64,000 nucleotides of DNA, taken from NCBI GenBank assembly GCA_017745115.1, contig JAGIAA010000004.1, positions 61,249-125,248 on the forward strand, read 5' to 3'. Positions 1-12,631 of the stretch are shown in pieces; positions within the stretch are counted from its first letter, which is position 1, and every line of letters starts with the position of its first letter. The DNA comes from Sphingobium sp. Its GTDB lineage: Bacteria > Pseudomonadota > Alphaproteobacteria > Sphingomonadales > Sphingomonadaceae. The notes under the pieces were generated by a model, which had not been told where the DNA came from, searched no databases, and saw only the letters and a program-made list of their open reading frames with translations. The position numbers were made by a program, and so were the translations under genes.

Positions 1-523
1 GGGCCGACGCAATCCAGACTTCCGTGCCCGCTTCCTTGGGATGATCGCGGCGCGTCGAAAGTCCGTTCAGGAGAACGAGGCCGCCCAGCGCGAATATGCA
101 GCGCAGCAGCCAGCTTCCCTCCTGATAGGGCACCAGCGAATGGCTGACCTGCCCGCCTTCCCCGACCAGCATGTCGAAGCCCACTTGCGTCACCAACAGC
201 AGGGCGAGGGCACCCACGACGAGCGGACGACCGATGCGCAGCGCCCGGCCGCCCGGCGAGCGACGCAGATGCGCCCAGACTACCGCCAGCCAGGCGCCGT
301 TGCGCATGGTTTCGCTGATCCCGTCCGACAATGTCTCGCCCGTCAGGGCACCGCCCAGAGCGTGCCTTAGCGACCAGAGACCGGTCAGCGCGAGGGCAAT
401 GACGAGCAGTTGCTGATCGAGCCGCTTTTCGGCTGTGCGCGAGGTCAGGATGGCGAGGCTGACGAACAGCACCGCCGCAATGGCATGACCCATGCTCCCG
501 ATCGTCGTCCAGAAAAGCGGCAC
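1..523 (-). CDS. prsK: PEP-CTERM/XrtA-system sensor histidine kinase PrsK-like, N-terminal part
   Basis: The 5' part of a membrane protein that runs off the left edge; only about 174 residues are present. I place the start at the GTG at 523, six bases after a GGGAG ribosome site; an in-frame ATG lies at 493. The visible part is a series of hydrophobic helices, with the segment SETMRNGAWLAVVWAHLRR followed by further membrane spans. This resembles the N-terminal membrane region of PrsK, the kinase that with PrsR controls exosortase (XrtA)/PEP-CTERM export and exopolysaccharide genes. The kinase domain lies outside the window, so the family call rests only on the N-terminal pattern. Another multi-span sensor protein is possible. 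Confidence 0.6.
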   Translation of the reverse strand, partial: MPLFWTTIGSMGHAIAAVLFVSLAILTSRTAEKRLDQQLLVIALALTGLWSLRHALGGALTGETLSDGISETMRNGAWLAVVWAHLRRSPGGRALRIGRPLVVGALALLLVTQVGFDMLVGEGGQVSHSLVPYQEGSWLLRCIFALGGLVLLNGLSTRRDHPKEAGTEVWIASA

Positions 524-721
524 AATATACTCCCGCGGGCGCCATGGCGCCGCTTGATCCGCCGCAAACCCTGCCGGAAAATCGCAAAGATATGCTGAAC
601 ATGGAGGCTTGCGGCCCTGCCCTTCCCTTTCGGGAAGCGTGGCGCGCTTTACGCTTCGCTAACCCTGTTGCTCATAGAAACGTGAGAATCCGAAACGTCG
701 GACGCGCAGCGGAGCAGCCCA

Positions 722-1129
722 TTGACCAAAAGACATTATCAGCTGTTCGCGCTGTTCCTGCTCATCGGTGCGCCATTGCTCGTGAGCCTGCTCACCAGCA
801 GCCTGTTGCCCGGCCTCCAGCAGATCGCACCGGCGCAGCCGAAGCCGCAAGCACCCGAATATATGCAGCCTGCGCCGGATCCCGCCGCCGGACTGCCGCC
901 GGCACAGCCTGAGCCGCCGTCGAGCCAGCCCGGCCAGAGCGGTCCGCAGGCGGGCGGCAACTACACGCCGGTCGCGACGCTCGATCCTACCGGCACGACC
1001 TTGGCTGGCGTTGACCCGACGCCGGTCTCAGTTGCAGCCTCCGATGTCTCCGCGCCGGGCCAGAACGGCCAAGGCCCCGGCATCTTGTCGGCGGAAGATC
1101 AGCGCGCGATGAGCGACGTGCAGCAATAA
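722..1129 (+). CDS. Proline-rich membrane-anchored hypothetical protein
   Basis: A 135-residue protein starting at a TTG with GGAG seven bases upstream. Residues 8-28 form one hydrophobic segment (signal anchor or uncleaved signal). The rest is low-complexity, rich in Pro, Gln, Ala and Gly, with no catalytic motif. It is transcribed divergently from the PrsK-like gene, about 200 bases away. I do not recognise a family; it could be an envelope linker or periplasmic spacer. Codon use matches its neighbours, which supports it being real. Confidence 0.45.
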   Translation: MTKRHYQLFALFLLIGAPLLVSLLTSSLLPGLQQIAPAQPKPQAPEYMQPAPDPAAGLPPAQPEPPSSQPGQSGPQAGGNYTPVATLDPTGTTLAGVDPTPVSVAASDVSAPGQNGQGPGILSAEDQRAMSDVQQ

Positions 1130-1153
1130 TTCGAAGCGCCGCGGCGTCGGCGG

Positions 1154-1747
1154 TCAGGCGAAATCGCGCGCCAATTCGCGCCGCACGTCCTCGCCGATCA
1201 ACGCCATATGTCCATAATTTGGATGGTCGATCCCGAACATCACTTGGCCCTCGCCTGACCGCCAGGCGGCAACCTGCGCATCCGTGAACTGGAAATGCAG
1301 GAAGTGAACGCTTGATGCCTTGCCGTCCGCACGGCTGCGCTCGACGTCGTCCTCGGGCTGGCCAGCAATTCGCTCGCCAGCCACAGTCAGATGGATATGA
1401 TCCTCGACGCCGCCGAGACTGCCCAGGACGCGTGCGCGCAGCGCCGGGTCGTCGATCTCGAACATGAGCGTGCAGGTCAGCTCCCGCCCATCGGGAATCA
1501 TGGGATTATAGGCCGCCAGCTCATCGGCCAACTGCTCGTCGCCGCCCTTCTCGATGCGCAGCATTTCCTGCACCTGCAGCCACATGCTGTCCCAATTCTC
1601 GAACGTGACGGTGACGTGCGGACCGACCGAGACACGCCGGAACCGCTTGCGCAGGATCGCTTCCTCGCGCTTTTCCGGACGGATCGTTTCATAGGTGCCG
1701 AGGTCCATGATGTCCTCGCGCGTGATGCTGTGGGTGTCGCGGGGCAT
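1154..1747 (-). CDS. DUF3501 family protein
   Basis: A 197-residue soluble protein. It is recognised as DUF3501 from its start (ITREDIMDLGTYETIRPEKR), the segment VGPHVTVTFENWDSMWLQVQEML and the end with FGIDHPNYGH. The ATG at 1747 follows a GGAGAAGG ribosome site. The biochemical function is unknown. Members of this family usually sit beside rubrerythrin and a cysteine-rich Fe-S protein, as here, with only 17 bases to the upstream gene. That suggests a shared transcript and a role in peroxide or redox stress. The function is inferred from context only. Confidence 0.85.
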   Translation of the reverse strand: MPRDTHSITREDIMDLGTYETIRPEKREEAILRKRFRRVSVGPHVTVTFENWDSMWLQVQEMLRIEKGGDEQLADELAAYNPMIPDGRELTCTLMFEIDDPALRARVLGSLGGVEDHIHLTVAGERIAGQPEDDVERSRADGKASSVHFLHFQFTDAQVAAWRSGEGQVMFGIDHPNYGHMALIGEDVRRELARDFA

Positions 1748-1764
1748 TGTCGCCTTCTCCTGCG

Positions 1765-3087
1765 TCAGAAACCGTAAGCGCGCGCCAGCACCTCGATCGG
1801 GTGACCGATGCGCTCCGGCGGCGGGGTGCCGACCGATTCCAGCACCTGCTTGAGATGCGGACCGGCGAGCGGGCATTCGCTCACCATGAGGTCGGGCTTG
1901 TCCTTGGCGAGCTGGCGCGCGGCCGGCTTGCCGACCTTGACCGCCGTATCGAAATGCTCAGCGAAAATGCCCCATTTGCCGCCATGGCCCGAGCAGCGGT
2001 CGGTGAGCTTGGGGTCGGCGCCCGGGATGAGCTTCAGCAATTCCATCGCCTTGGGCCCCATGTTTTGGGCACGGGCATGGCAGGCGAAATGGACGCCGAT
2101 CTTGGCCTGCATCTCGGAAATCGGCATGAGCCCCGTCTCCTTGGCAAGCAGCACGACATATTGCGAGAGATCGTAGGTGTTTTCGGCAAGTCGCTGAATT
2201 TGTGTATGTCCCGGTTGCAGCAGAGGCCACTCGAACTTGAGCATGAGCGAGCAGGACGTCGTTAGCGGAACGATCTCGAAGCCCTCGTCGATCAGCGGCG
2301 CGAAATAGGCGGCAACGCGCTCCGCAGCCCCGGCGACGGCGCCCAGATCGCCATTCTCGAACCTGGGCATGCCGCAGCATTCGGGATAGTGGATCTGCAC
2401 GGCGACGCCGTTGTGGGTCAGCACCTTGATCGCCGCCTCGCCAGGCGTCTGGTCGTTGAAATTGGCGAAGCAGGTCGCATAGATCGCGACCTTGCGGCCG
2501 AACGCAGGCCCGTCCGGATTGGGTGGCGGCACCAGCGCCTGCTTGTTGACCAGCGGCACGTCCTCATAGGCCGGCAAGTGCGCGCGCTTGTCGATGCCGA
2601 GCGTTGCCTGCATCGCGCCCCGAAGGATGCCGCCTTCCTTGGTCGCGAAATTGGCGGCACCGGACAGGACTGCGCCCATCTTGCCGTTGCGGTCGGTGTC
2701 GGCGAGCGTTTCGTCGGCGAAGCTGGTCTGACCCTTGCGGTGCTCGACCGCGCGATAGCGCAGCATCAGATGCGGGAAATCGAGGTCGAACTCGTGCGGC
2801 GGCACGTAAGGGCATTTCACCATGAAGCACATGTCGCAGAGCGTGCAATCGTCGACGACCGCCTTGAGATCGCTCGCCGTCAGATCCTCGACCGACTCGT
2901 TCGGGCTCTCGTCGACGAGGTCGAACAGGCGGGGAAAGCTGTTGCAGAGATTGAAGCAGCGCCGGCAGCCATGGCAGATGTCGAAAACGCGGCGCAGCTC
3001 GTGGTCGAGCGCAGCCTCATCGTAGAAGCTCTCGTCTTCCCACGCGATGGGATGGCGCATCGGCGCCTCGAGACTGCCTTCCTTCAC
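1765..3087 (-). CDS. Fe-S protein of the heterodisulfide-reductase / GlpC type
   Basis: A 440-residue protein with two N-terminal 4Fe-4S ferredoxin-type clusters ([15 protein letters not shown] and [14 protein letters not shown]). It also has two C-terminal CCG-like segments ([14 protein letters not shown] and [11 protein letters not shown]), as in HdrD/GlpC proteins that pass electrons between cofactors. No flavin domain is seen, so it is probably an electron-transfer subunit. I use the GTG at 3087, preceded by AAGGGA; an in-frame ATG nine codons later (MRHPIAWED) is an alternative. It lies between rubrerythrin upstream and DUF3501 downstream on the same strand, so it may supply electrons to the rubrerythrin; that link is inference. 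Confidence 0.85.
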   Translation of the reverse strand: MKEGSLEAPMRHPIAWEDESFYDEAALDHELRRVFDICHGCRRCFNLCNSFPRLFDLVDESPNESVEDLTASDLKAVVDDCTLCDMCFMVKCPYVPPHEFDLDFPHLMLRYRAVEHRKGQTSFADETLADTDRNGKMGAVLSGAANFATKEGGILRGAMQATLGIDKRAHLPAYEDVPLVNKQALVPPPNPDGPAFGRKVAIYATCFANFNDQTPGEAAIKVLTHNGVAVQIHYPECCGMPRFENGDLGAVAGAAERVAAYFAPLIDEGFEIVPLTTSCSLMLKFEWPLLQPGHTQIQRLAENTYDLSQYVVLLAKETGLMPISEMQAKIGVHFACHARAQNMGPKAMELLKLIPGADPKLTDRCSGHGGKWGIFAEHFDTAVKVGKPAARQLAKDKPDLMVSECPLAGPHLKQVLESVGTPPPERIGHPIEVLARAYGF

Positions 3088-3126
3088 CCGCGATTCCCTT
3101 CAAAACCCGCTATCGTGGACATGGAA

Positions 3127-3161
3127 ATGGCCGCCGGACCAATGCCGGGTCAGGCGGCCAT
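3127..3161 (-). terminator. Hairpin between rubrerythrin and the Fe-S gene
   Basis: ATGGCCGCC (3127-3135) and GGCGGCCAT (3153-3161) form a perfect 9-base stem. On the minus strand it is followed by a short TTTCC. It sits between rbr and the next co-directional gene, so it may be a partial terminator or a processing site that sets the ratio of the two products. Confidence 0.5.
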
Positions 3162-3184
3162 CCTCATTTCAGTGAGACAGAGCC

Positions 3185-3613
<429 letters not shown>

Positions 3614-3785
3614 CGTGTCTCTCCTTGCGAGCGAAATCTGTGCGGCAAAGCGTATTTGCCCCGTTCAACTCCTACCCCTCCCGGCCAAGGCGGGACAGCG
3701 GATTGTCCTGATGAGCTTGATCGGGGAAATCGATGAATGCGCGCCTATTGATCGATCTATTTGATAACGGTTCGCAACAAGCGGC

Positions 3786-4184
3786 TCAGTCGCCGAAGAA
3801 GTTCAACTCGAGCAGAACCTCGTTGGGATCCTGGGTAAAAATCTGCCGAAGGCCAATCGCGTGCACGGTGTTGAGCTGATACGCCATGCCGCGCGCGTCG
3901 AGCCGCGCGATCATATCGTCGAAACCGGCACAATTGAGCGCGATGTGATGGATTGAGCCGGTCGGGCCGACATGCACTTCCCGCTCGTACGTGCGGTAGC
4001 AATCGAGGCTGTTGATATGGAAGATGGCGCGATTGGCGTCGTCATACATCCATTGCGCCGTGGTCGGCGTGAGCGGCGGAGGCGCGTCGCGGCGTTCGAG
4101 ATTGAACAGCTCCGCATAGAAGCGCGAGGTGCCGTCGAGATCGCCGGTGATGATATTCACATGGTCGAGCGCGTTGACTTTCAT
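3786..4184 (-). CDS. VOC family protein (glyoxalase / extradiol dioxygenase fold)
   Basis: A 132-residue protein with two beta-alpha-beta-beta-beta repeats. The first begins LDHVNIITGDLDGTSRFYAE and the second GSIHHIALNCAGFDDMIARL. Candidate metal ligands are H8, the His pair in SIHHIAL, and the glutamate in NEVLLELNFFGD. The start follows GAGGTGAGGGGAAT. The substrate cannot be told from sequence. It stands alone between the peroxide cluster and the amidohydrolase. Lactoylglutathione lyase, a dioxygenase or a binding protein are all possible. Confidence 0.85.
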   Translation of the reverse strand: MKVNALDHVNIITGDLDGTSRFYAELFNLERRDAPPPLTPTTAQWMYDDANRAIFHINSLDCYRTYEREVHVGPTGSIHHIALNCAGFDDMIARLDARGMAYQLNTVHAIGLRQIFTQDPNEVLLELNFFGD

Positions 4185-4271
4185 ATTCCCCTCACCTCCT
4201 CAGAATTGCGAGGCGCGATATGGCCCTGCGCGACGCCGGACGCAATGATCCGCGTCCATTCTCATGCCACG

Positions 4272-5612
4272 CTACTTCTTCTTCAGGATATCGAGCGCGG
4301 CGACCGTCATGGCCTTCGCACCGGTATTGATGACAGCCGGCGCGTCCGGCGCCCAGAACGGGCTGTGCAGCGGAACGGCGGGCAGGCTGCCGGCATTGAT
4401 CTGCGCGAGCTTGTCGGCCGGAACCGCGCCGATGAACAGGATGAAGCTCTTGATCTTGTTGTCGGTGCGCCAATACTGGCTGAAATCCTCGCCAGCCATG
4501 GTTGGGCTTGCCTTCACGACCCGGTCTGCGCCGAAATGCGCGCGATAGAGCCCGGAGAGATAATCGCCGAACTCAGGGACGTTGTAGGTCGACGGCGTAA
4601 AGTTGGGCTCGGCCTTGTAGATGGGCATGAGATCGTCGGGCACGCCCGCGGCAATCGCCTCGCCGCGCGCAATGCGTTGGATGCCCGCGAGCAGCCTCGC
4701 CCGCACTTCATCCGAATAGCTGCGAACGGTGATCAGCAGCTTGGCTTCGTCCGGAATGATGTTGTGCTTCGTCCCGGCGACGAAACTGCCGACGGTGACC
4801 ACCGCCGGCGCCTGGGGATCGTTCTCCCGGCTGACGAGCGTCTGGAGCGTCGTCACGATCCGGCTTGCGAGTACGATCGGGTCGATGGTCTTGTTGGGAT
4901 AGGCGCCATGGCCGCCGACGCCGCGCACAGTGAGATCGATGCTATCGACATTGGCCAGCGCCCAGGGCGAGGCCAAGGCGATGACGCCGCTGGGCGCATC
5001 GGGCATGTCGTGAAAGGCGATGGCATGCGTGGGGTGCGGGAAACGCGTGAACAACCCGTCGTCGAGCATGGCCTTGGCGCCCAGGCCGATTTCCTCGGCC
5101 GGCTGCAGGATCATGACGAGCGTGCCCGACCATTTGTCCTTCATGCCGGCCAGGGCCGTCGCGGCGCCGATCCAGCCGGTCATATGCGTGTCGTGGCCGC
5201 AGGCGTGCATGACCGGGCTGTCAATGCCTTCACGGGTCTTCGCGTGGATCTTCGAAGCATAGGGAAGCCCGGTTTTCTCCTCGACCGGCAGCGCGTCCAT
5301 GTCGGCGCGAATGAGCAGCACCGGACCGGGGCCGTTCTTCATGACGGCGACGACACCGGTCTGGCCGACCTTCTCGGTCACGTCGAAACCGAGCTTGCGC
5401 GCGATGGCAGCGAGCTTCGCCGAGCTGTTCACCTCCTGGAAGCTGAGCTCGGGATGTTCATGAAGATCGCGGTAGAGGTCCATGAGGGCCGGCATTTGGG
5501 CGTCGATGGCGGCATCGACCGCCTTGTCGACCGGGGTGGCACCCATGGTGGGAACCGAAGCGCCCAGTGCGGAGCCGGCCAGCGCCAAGGCGAGTAGTCG
5601 TTTGAATGTCAT
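4272..5612 (-). CDS. Secreted M20 family amidohydrolase (metallopeptidase)
   Basis: A 446-residue zinc-dependent hydrolase of the HipO/AbgB type, acting on N-acyl amino acids or similar amides. It begins with a signal peptide (MTFKRLLALALAGSALGASV), so it works in the periplasm. Metal-site motifs are visible: DLHEHPELSF near the N-terminus, RADMDALPVEE, MHACGHDTHM, QPAEE and, near the end, SPTMAGEDFSQY. A dimerisation domain follows GGHGAYP. An ATG six codons upstream is also possible and keeps the signal peptide. The gene is monocistronic as far as can be seen. Confidence 0.9.
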   Translation of the reverse strand: MTFKRLLALALAGSALGASVPTMGATPVDKAVDAAIDAQMPALMDLYRDLHEHPELSFQEVNSSAKLAAIARKLGFDVTEKVGQTGVVAVMKNGPGPVLLIRADMDALPVEEKTGLPYASKIHAKTREGIDSPVMHACGHDTHMTGWIGAATALAGMKDKWSGTLVMILQPAEEIGLGAKAMLDDGLFTRFPHPTHAIAFHDMPDAPSGVIALASPWALANVDSIDLTVRGVGGHGAYPNKTIDPIVLASRIVTTLQTLVSRENDPQAPAVVTVGSFVAGTKHNIIPDEAKLLITVRSYSDEVRARLLAGIQRIARGEAIAAGVPDDLMPIYKAEPNFTPSTYNVPEFGDYLSGLYRAHFGADRVVKASPTMAGEDFSQYWRTDNKIKSFILFIGAVPADKLAQINAGSLPAVPLHSPFWAPDAPAVINTGAKAMTVAALDILKKK

Positions 5613-5757
5613 ATCCCTGGCCCTTTTCATCGCCCCTGCACTTCCGTCCTGCGGAAAGACGCTCTTCCGAAGGTTGCGAAGGTTGCGCCTATAGAACTGA
5701 AAATCTCCCGATCCCATTCGGTCGCGAAGGCGGCCATATGCGGGGACTGATCGGAGT

Positions 5758-5789
5758 CTCGCTCATGCGGAGACCATGGCATGAGCGAG
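5758..5789. repeat. Perfect 11-base inverted repeat downstream of rmuC
   Basis: CTCGCTCATGC (5758-5768) and GCATGAGCGAG (5779-5789) pair perfectly around a 10-base loop, about 25 bases past the rmuC stop. There is no T run on either strand, so a Rho-independent terminator is not certain; it could equally be an operator or an mRNA-stabilising hairpin. Confidence 0.5.
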
Positions 5790-5815
5790 CGAATGTAGGA
5801 CAGCGGAATCTGATC

Positions 5816-7267
5816 CTATTCTGCGGCCTGCGCAGGATCGGGCAGTGAAAGTCCCGGCTGGTCGGCGTCTGATGCGCTGTTCGCCGGATCGGGCAGCCGC
5901 GCCAGCGTCTCGACCGGTCCCGGGGCTTCCATATCGCGGCTGCCGGTCTCGACATTCAGCTCCTTGAAGCGGCGGCCGGTCACCAGCACGCGATTCTCGA
6001 AGCTGGAGACGAACTTGTTGTAGCTGGACACGGAGCTGTTGAGGCTGCGCCCAAGGCCGGAAAGATGGCTCGCAGCGACCGACAGGCGCTCGTACATTTC
6101 CTTACCGAGTGTCGCGACCAGCTGCGCTTCTTCCGCCAGCTTCTCCTGCCGCCAGACACTGGCGACGGTGCGGGCGATGGCGACGAGATTGGTCGGCGTC
6201 GCGAGCAGCACGCGGCGCTCGAACGCCCATTCCCAAAGCTCGCCATCCTGCTCCAGCGCCGCCGAGAGGAAATGCTCGCCGGGAATGTACATGACGACAT
6301 AGTCCGCCGCCTTGCCGAAGCGGGTCCAATAATCTTTGGCACCAAGCTGCTGGGCATGGAGGCGCATCGACTGGGCATGGGCGCGCAGGTGGCCGGTGCG
6401 GATGTCGTCCTCGACCGCCTCGCTGGCCTCCAGATAGGCGTTGAGCGAACATTTGGCATCGATAATGAGTTCGCGTCCGCCAGGCAGCTTCACGATCACA
6501 TCGGGCCGCAGGCGGCCTTCTTCCGTCTCGACCGACACCTCCTTGTGATAGTCGATATGCTGGGACAGGCCCGCCTGCTCCAGCACGTTATAAAGCGACT
6601 GCTCGCCCCAGCGGCCGCGCGTCTTCGCGTTGGCGCGCAGGGCATTGACCAGCCGCGCGGTCTCGTCGCGCACTTGCCCCTGCCCCGTGCGGACCTGGTC
6701 GACGGCCTCGCGCAGGGCGGCATAGCTATCGACACGCTGCTGTTCGACATGCTTGAGGCCGTCCTCATAACGCTTGAGCGTGCTCTCGACCGGCTGAAGC
6801 AAAGCCTTGAGGCTCGCTTCGCTCTTTTCCTGAGCTTGCTTCATCTGCACGCCCGACTGCTCGGCCAGGCGCTTCTCGGCTTCGGCAAGCAGCTTGTTGG
6901 CCGTGCTGCTGAACTGCAGCGCCAGCGTTTCGCGCGCTTCGTTGATCGTGCGGATCTGCGCCTCATAGCCCTCGGCGCGGGCAGCGGTCTCGGCCTTGTG
7001 GGCAGCGAGCTCGCGATCGTTGGCGGCCCGGGCCATCTCGGCGGCTTCGAGCTTGGCGCGCAGATCGTCGGCCTGACCCGCCCGCTCGGTGGCCACGGCG
7101 AGGTCGCGCAGGGCGGCGTTGCGCATCTCTTCCGCCGTCGCGACGCGTTCGGCGAGTTCCTTGCGCTCCGCTTCAACGGGCGCCGCAATACGCTGGCGCA
7201 GCAGCCAGCCGATCGCCGCTCCAATCGCAACGCAAATCAACGCGATCGTAAAAATCTCGAAGTCCAT
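5816..7267 (-). CDS. rmuC: DNA recombination protein RmuC
   Basis: A 483-residue protein of the RmuC family, which limits inversions and acts on DNA at stalled or broken forks. Residues about 5-25 are a membrane segment, followed by a long Ala/Glu/Arg-rich coiled coil to about residue 190. The nuclease-like core comes next, with TRGRWGEQSLYNVLEQAGL and the PD-(D/E)XK-type segment ending GRELIIDAKCSLNAYLEA. The ATG at 7267 follows a strong GGAGG site. An upstream in-frame codon would add 14 residues but has no ribosome site. Confidence 0.93.
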   Translation of the reverse strand: MDFEIFTIALICVAIGAAIGWLLRQRIAAPVEAERKELAERVATAEEMRNAALRDLAVATERAGQADDLRAKLEAAEMARAANDRELAAHKAETAARAEGYEAQIRTINEARETLALQFSSTANKLLAEAEKRLAEQSGVQMKQAQEKSEASLKALLQPVESTLKRYEDGLKHVEQQRVDSYAALREAVDQVRTGQGQVRDETARLVNALRANAKTRGRWGEQSLYNVLEQAGLSQHIDYHKEVSVETEEGRLRPDVIVKLPGGRELIIDAKCSLNAYLEASEAVEDDIRTGHLRAHAQSMRLHAQQLGAKDYWTRFGKAADYVVMYIPGEHFLSAALEQDGELWEWAFERRVLLATPTNLVAIARTVASVWRQEKLAEEAQLVATLGKEMYERLSVAASHLSGLGRSLNSSVSSYNKFVSSFENRVLVTGRRFKELNVETGSRDMEAPGPVETLARLPDPANSASDADQPGLSLPDPAQAAE

Positions 7268-7286
7268 ATGATCCTCCAAGGAGAAA

Positions 7287-7306
7287 CGGGCGGCCGAAGC
7301 CGCCCG
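7287..7306 (-). terminator. UUCG-tetraloop hairpin upstream of rmuC
   Basis: CGGGCGGC and GCCGCCCG form a perfect 8-base stem around a loop that reads TTCG on the minus strand, followed by TTTCTCC. This is the classic stable C(UUCG)G terminator form. It ends transcription of the small gene at 7327-7494 just before the rmuC ribosome site. Confidence 0.7.
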
Positions 7307-7326
7307 CATCCCTCGCGGTATAGAAA

Positions 7327-7494
7327 TTAAAACAACAGCTTCCGAATGATCGGCAGCACTAGCGAGAAATCCAACTCGGCACCTTCTCTCGTAGAAAAGC
7401 TGCTAGCCGACATGAGCAAGGGATTGCCAAAGCCGTCAGCCAGAAACCAACGCCAAAGCCCTCCACCCACCATGCGGGTCGAGATAGAGATCAT
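7327..7494 (-). CDS. Small DUF1508/YegP-like protein
   Basis: A 55-residue protein. The central segment GLWRWFLADGFGNPLLMSAS, followed by SFSTREGAE, matches the single-repeat pattern of DUF1508 (YegP-like): an aromatic strand, a Gly-Asn turn, a strand ending in S, then a T/S-x-x-x-A helix. The start is set by a very strong AGGGAGGTCACT ribosome site before the ATG at 7494. It is followed by a tetraloop terminator, which supports an independent small transcription unit. The function is unknown; the family match is weak because only one repeat is present. Confidence 0.5.
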   Translation of the reverse strand: MISISTRMVGGGLWRWFLADGFGNPLLMSASSFSTREGAELDFSLVLPIIRKLLF

Positions 7495-7750
7495 AGTGAC
7501 CTCCCTGAATAATGGTGATCTCACCCAGCTTCGGAGTCGTAGGGCGCAAATTGTGTAAGGAATTCACGGATCAGAGAAATCTCGCTTCCGCGGGTAACCT
7601 AAAAGCCAATGCGCAGTGTTCCTTATCGCTGGGACGCGAAAGATTGGTTCGACGCTACGTCATGGCGATTCTCCCCTTGAAGGAGCCCCGCGAGGGACCG
7701 ACGCCAGAATACGCTTCTCGAACGGCATTGGAAGCAAAATTCTAACCGAT

Positions 7751-7765
7751 GTTCATTTTTTGTTC
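7751..7765 (+). promoter_or_regulatory. LexA (SOS) box 1, GTTC-N7-GTTC
   Basis: GTTC (7751-7754), seven bases (ATTTTTT), GTTC (7762-7765). This is an exact match to the direct-repeat LexA site of Alphaproteobacteria. It lies 82 bases before the radical SAM start codon. Confidence 0.7.
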
Positions 7766-7821
7766 CATTCCTCCAAGCCGTTCATTTCTCGCTCGATGAG
7801 CGCTTGAAGCATTGCAAGAAT

Positions 7822-7836
7822 GTTCTCTTTATGTTC
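7822..7836 (+). promoter_or_regulatory. LexA (SOS) box 2, GTTC-N7-GTTC
   Basis: GTTCTCTTTATGTTC, a second exact GTTC-N7-GTTC match with the TCTTTAT-like spacer common in alphaproteobacterial SOS boxes. It ends 10 bases before the ATG at 7847. It also overlaps the alternative ATG at 7820, which argues that 7847 is the real start. Confidence 0.75.
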
Positions 7837-7846
7837 TTATCCTTCA

Positions 7847-8914
7847 ATGTCCGCCATCAAGGGGCGCGGCGCCCCCTCCAACGCCCGACCGAGTCGCTTC
7901 AGCCTGCCCGAACGCCAGGCCGACGGTGAATGGCTGGATCATGTGCTGGCCGAGGAGGAAGACGCCCCGCCGCCGCTCCGCACGACCGTGACGCAGGAAA
8001 AGGCGCGGACGATCATCACGCGCAACACATCTCCCGATATCGGCTTCGACCAGTCGATCAACGCCTATCGGGGATGCGAGCATGGCTGCATCTACTGCTT
8101 TGCGCGGCCCACCCATGCCCGGCTCGATCTTTCGCCGGGCCTCGACTTCGAGAGCAAGCTGTTCGTGAAACCCGAGGCCGCGAAGCTACTGCGCAAGGAA
8201 TTGGCCAAGCCGGGCTACCTCGTGAAGACCATCGCGATGGGGACCAATACCGACCCCTATCAGCCGATCGAGGAGCATTGGGAGATCACGCGGCAGATCA
8301 TCGCCGTGCTGGCTGAGTGCCGGCATCCGATGATGATCACGACCAAGTCGGACCGGGTCGTGCGCGACATCGACCTTCTGGCGCCGATGGCCGCGCAAGG
8401 TCTCGTCGCCATCGCGCTTTCGGTCACGACTCTCGATCCGGTCACGCACCGCAAGCTCGAACCCCGCGCGACACGCCCGGCCAAACGGCTCGCTGCGATC
8501 AAGGCACTGAGCGAGGCCGGTATCTACGTCCATGCATCGCTCTCGCCGATGATCCCGGCGATCAACGATCATGAGATCGAAGCGCTGGTCGAAGCGGCGG
8601 CTGCGGCAGGGGCGAGATCGGTGTCGCATATCCCGGTGCGCCTGCCCTACGAGGTCGCGCCGTTGTTCCGGGAGTGGCTGAACGAACATTATCCTGATCG
8701 CGCGGCCAAGGTGATGAGCCAGATCCGCGACATCCGCGGCGGGGCGGACAATGATCCGAACTTCGGCAGCCGCATGCGCGGACAAGGCGCCTTCGCGCAG
8801 TTGCTCCGCACGCGGTTCGAGAAGGCGAAGAAGCGCTTCGGACTGGATGGCGGCCGGATCGATCTGCGCAAGGATCTGTTCGTGGCGCCCAGCGACCAGG
8901 GGCGGCTGTTTTGA
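7847..8914 (+). CDS. PA0069-family radical SAM protein (SPL-like), probably SOS-regulated
   Basis: A 355-residue radical SAM protein related to the Rv2578c/PA0069 group and distantly to spore photoproduct lyase. The cluster motif is CEHGCIYC (CxxxCxxC), followed by FARPTHARLDLSPGLDFESK, typical of this family. AMGTNTDPYQPIE and a C-terminal LRKDLFVAP segment also fit. The reaction is unknown. The start at 7847 is preferred over 7820 because a perfect LexA box covers 7822-7836. With two LexA boxes upstream, a role in DNA damage is likely; that is inference. Confidence 0.88.
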   Translation: MSAIKGRGAPSNARPSRFSLPERQADGEWLDHVLAEEEDAPPPLRTTVTQEKARTIITRNTSPDIGFDQSINAYRGCEHGCIYCFARPTHARLDLSPGLDFESKLFVKPEAAKLLRKELAKPGYLVKTIAMGTNTDPYQPIEEHWEITRQIIAVLAECRHPMMITTKSDRVVRDIDLLAPMAAQGLVAIALSVTTLDPVTHRKLEPRATRPAKRLAAIKALSEAGIYVHASLSPMIPAINDHEIEALVEAAAAAGARSVSHIPVRLPYEVAPLFREWLNEHYPDRAAKVMSQIRDIRGGADNDPNFGSRMRGQGAFAQLLRTRFEKAKKRFGLDGGRIDLRKDLFVAPSDQGRLF

Positions 8915-8968
8915 AGGCCCTATCATCACCAAGTTTCATCGCGAGGGCTTGAGCATTGCATGAGATGG

Positions 8969-8989
8969 ATGCTGAAACAAGTTCAGCAT
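8969..8989. terminator. Bidirectional terminator / REP-like hairpin
   Basis: ATGCTGAA (8969-8976) and TTCAGCAT (8982-8989) form a perfect stem around ACAAG, between the convergent radical SAM and dnaE genes. I believe hairpins of this sequence type recur between genes in sphingomonads; that recollection cannot be checked here. Confidence 0.55.
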
Positions 8990-9008
8990 GACGATGAATT
9001 TTCAGGGA

Positions 9009-12575
<3,567 letters not shown>

Positions 12576-12631
12576 GGCCCTGCTTATGTGGCCGCGCAGG
12601 CGCCTAACGCAAGCGGACGCACCAGCTCGGA

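Larger units (their letters stand above)
7495..7846. other. Intergenic region with LexA boxes
   Basis: About 350 bases between the divergent DUF1508-like gene and the radical SAM gene. I see no convincing coding region here. The last 100 bases are A+T-richer and hold two LexA-type boxes, so this part is the promoter region of the gene at 7847. Confidence 0.7.
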
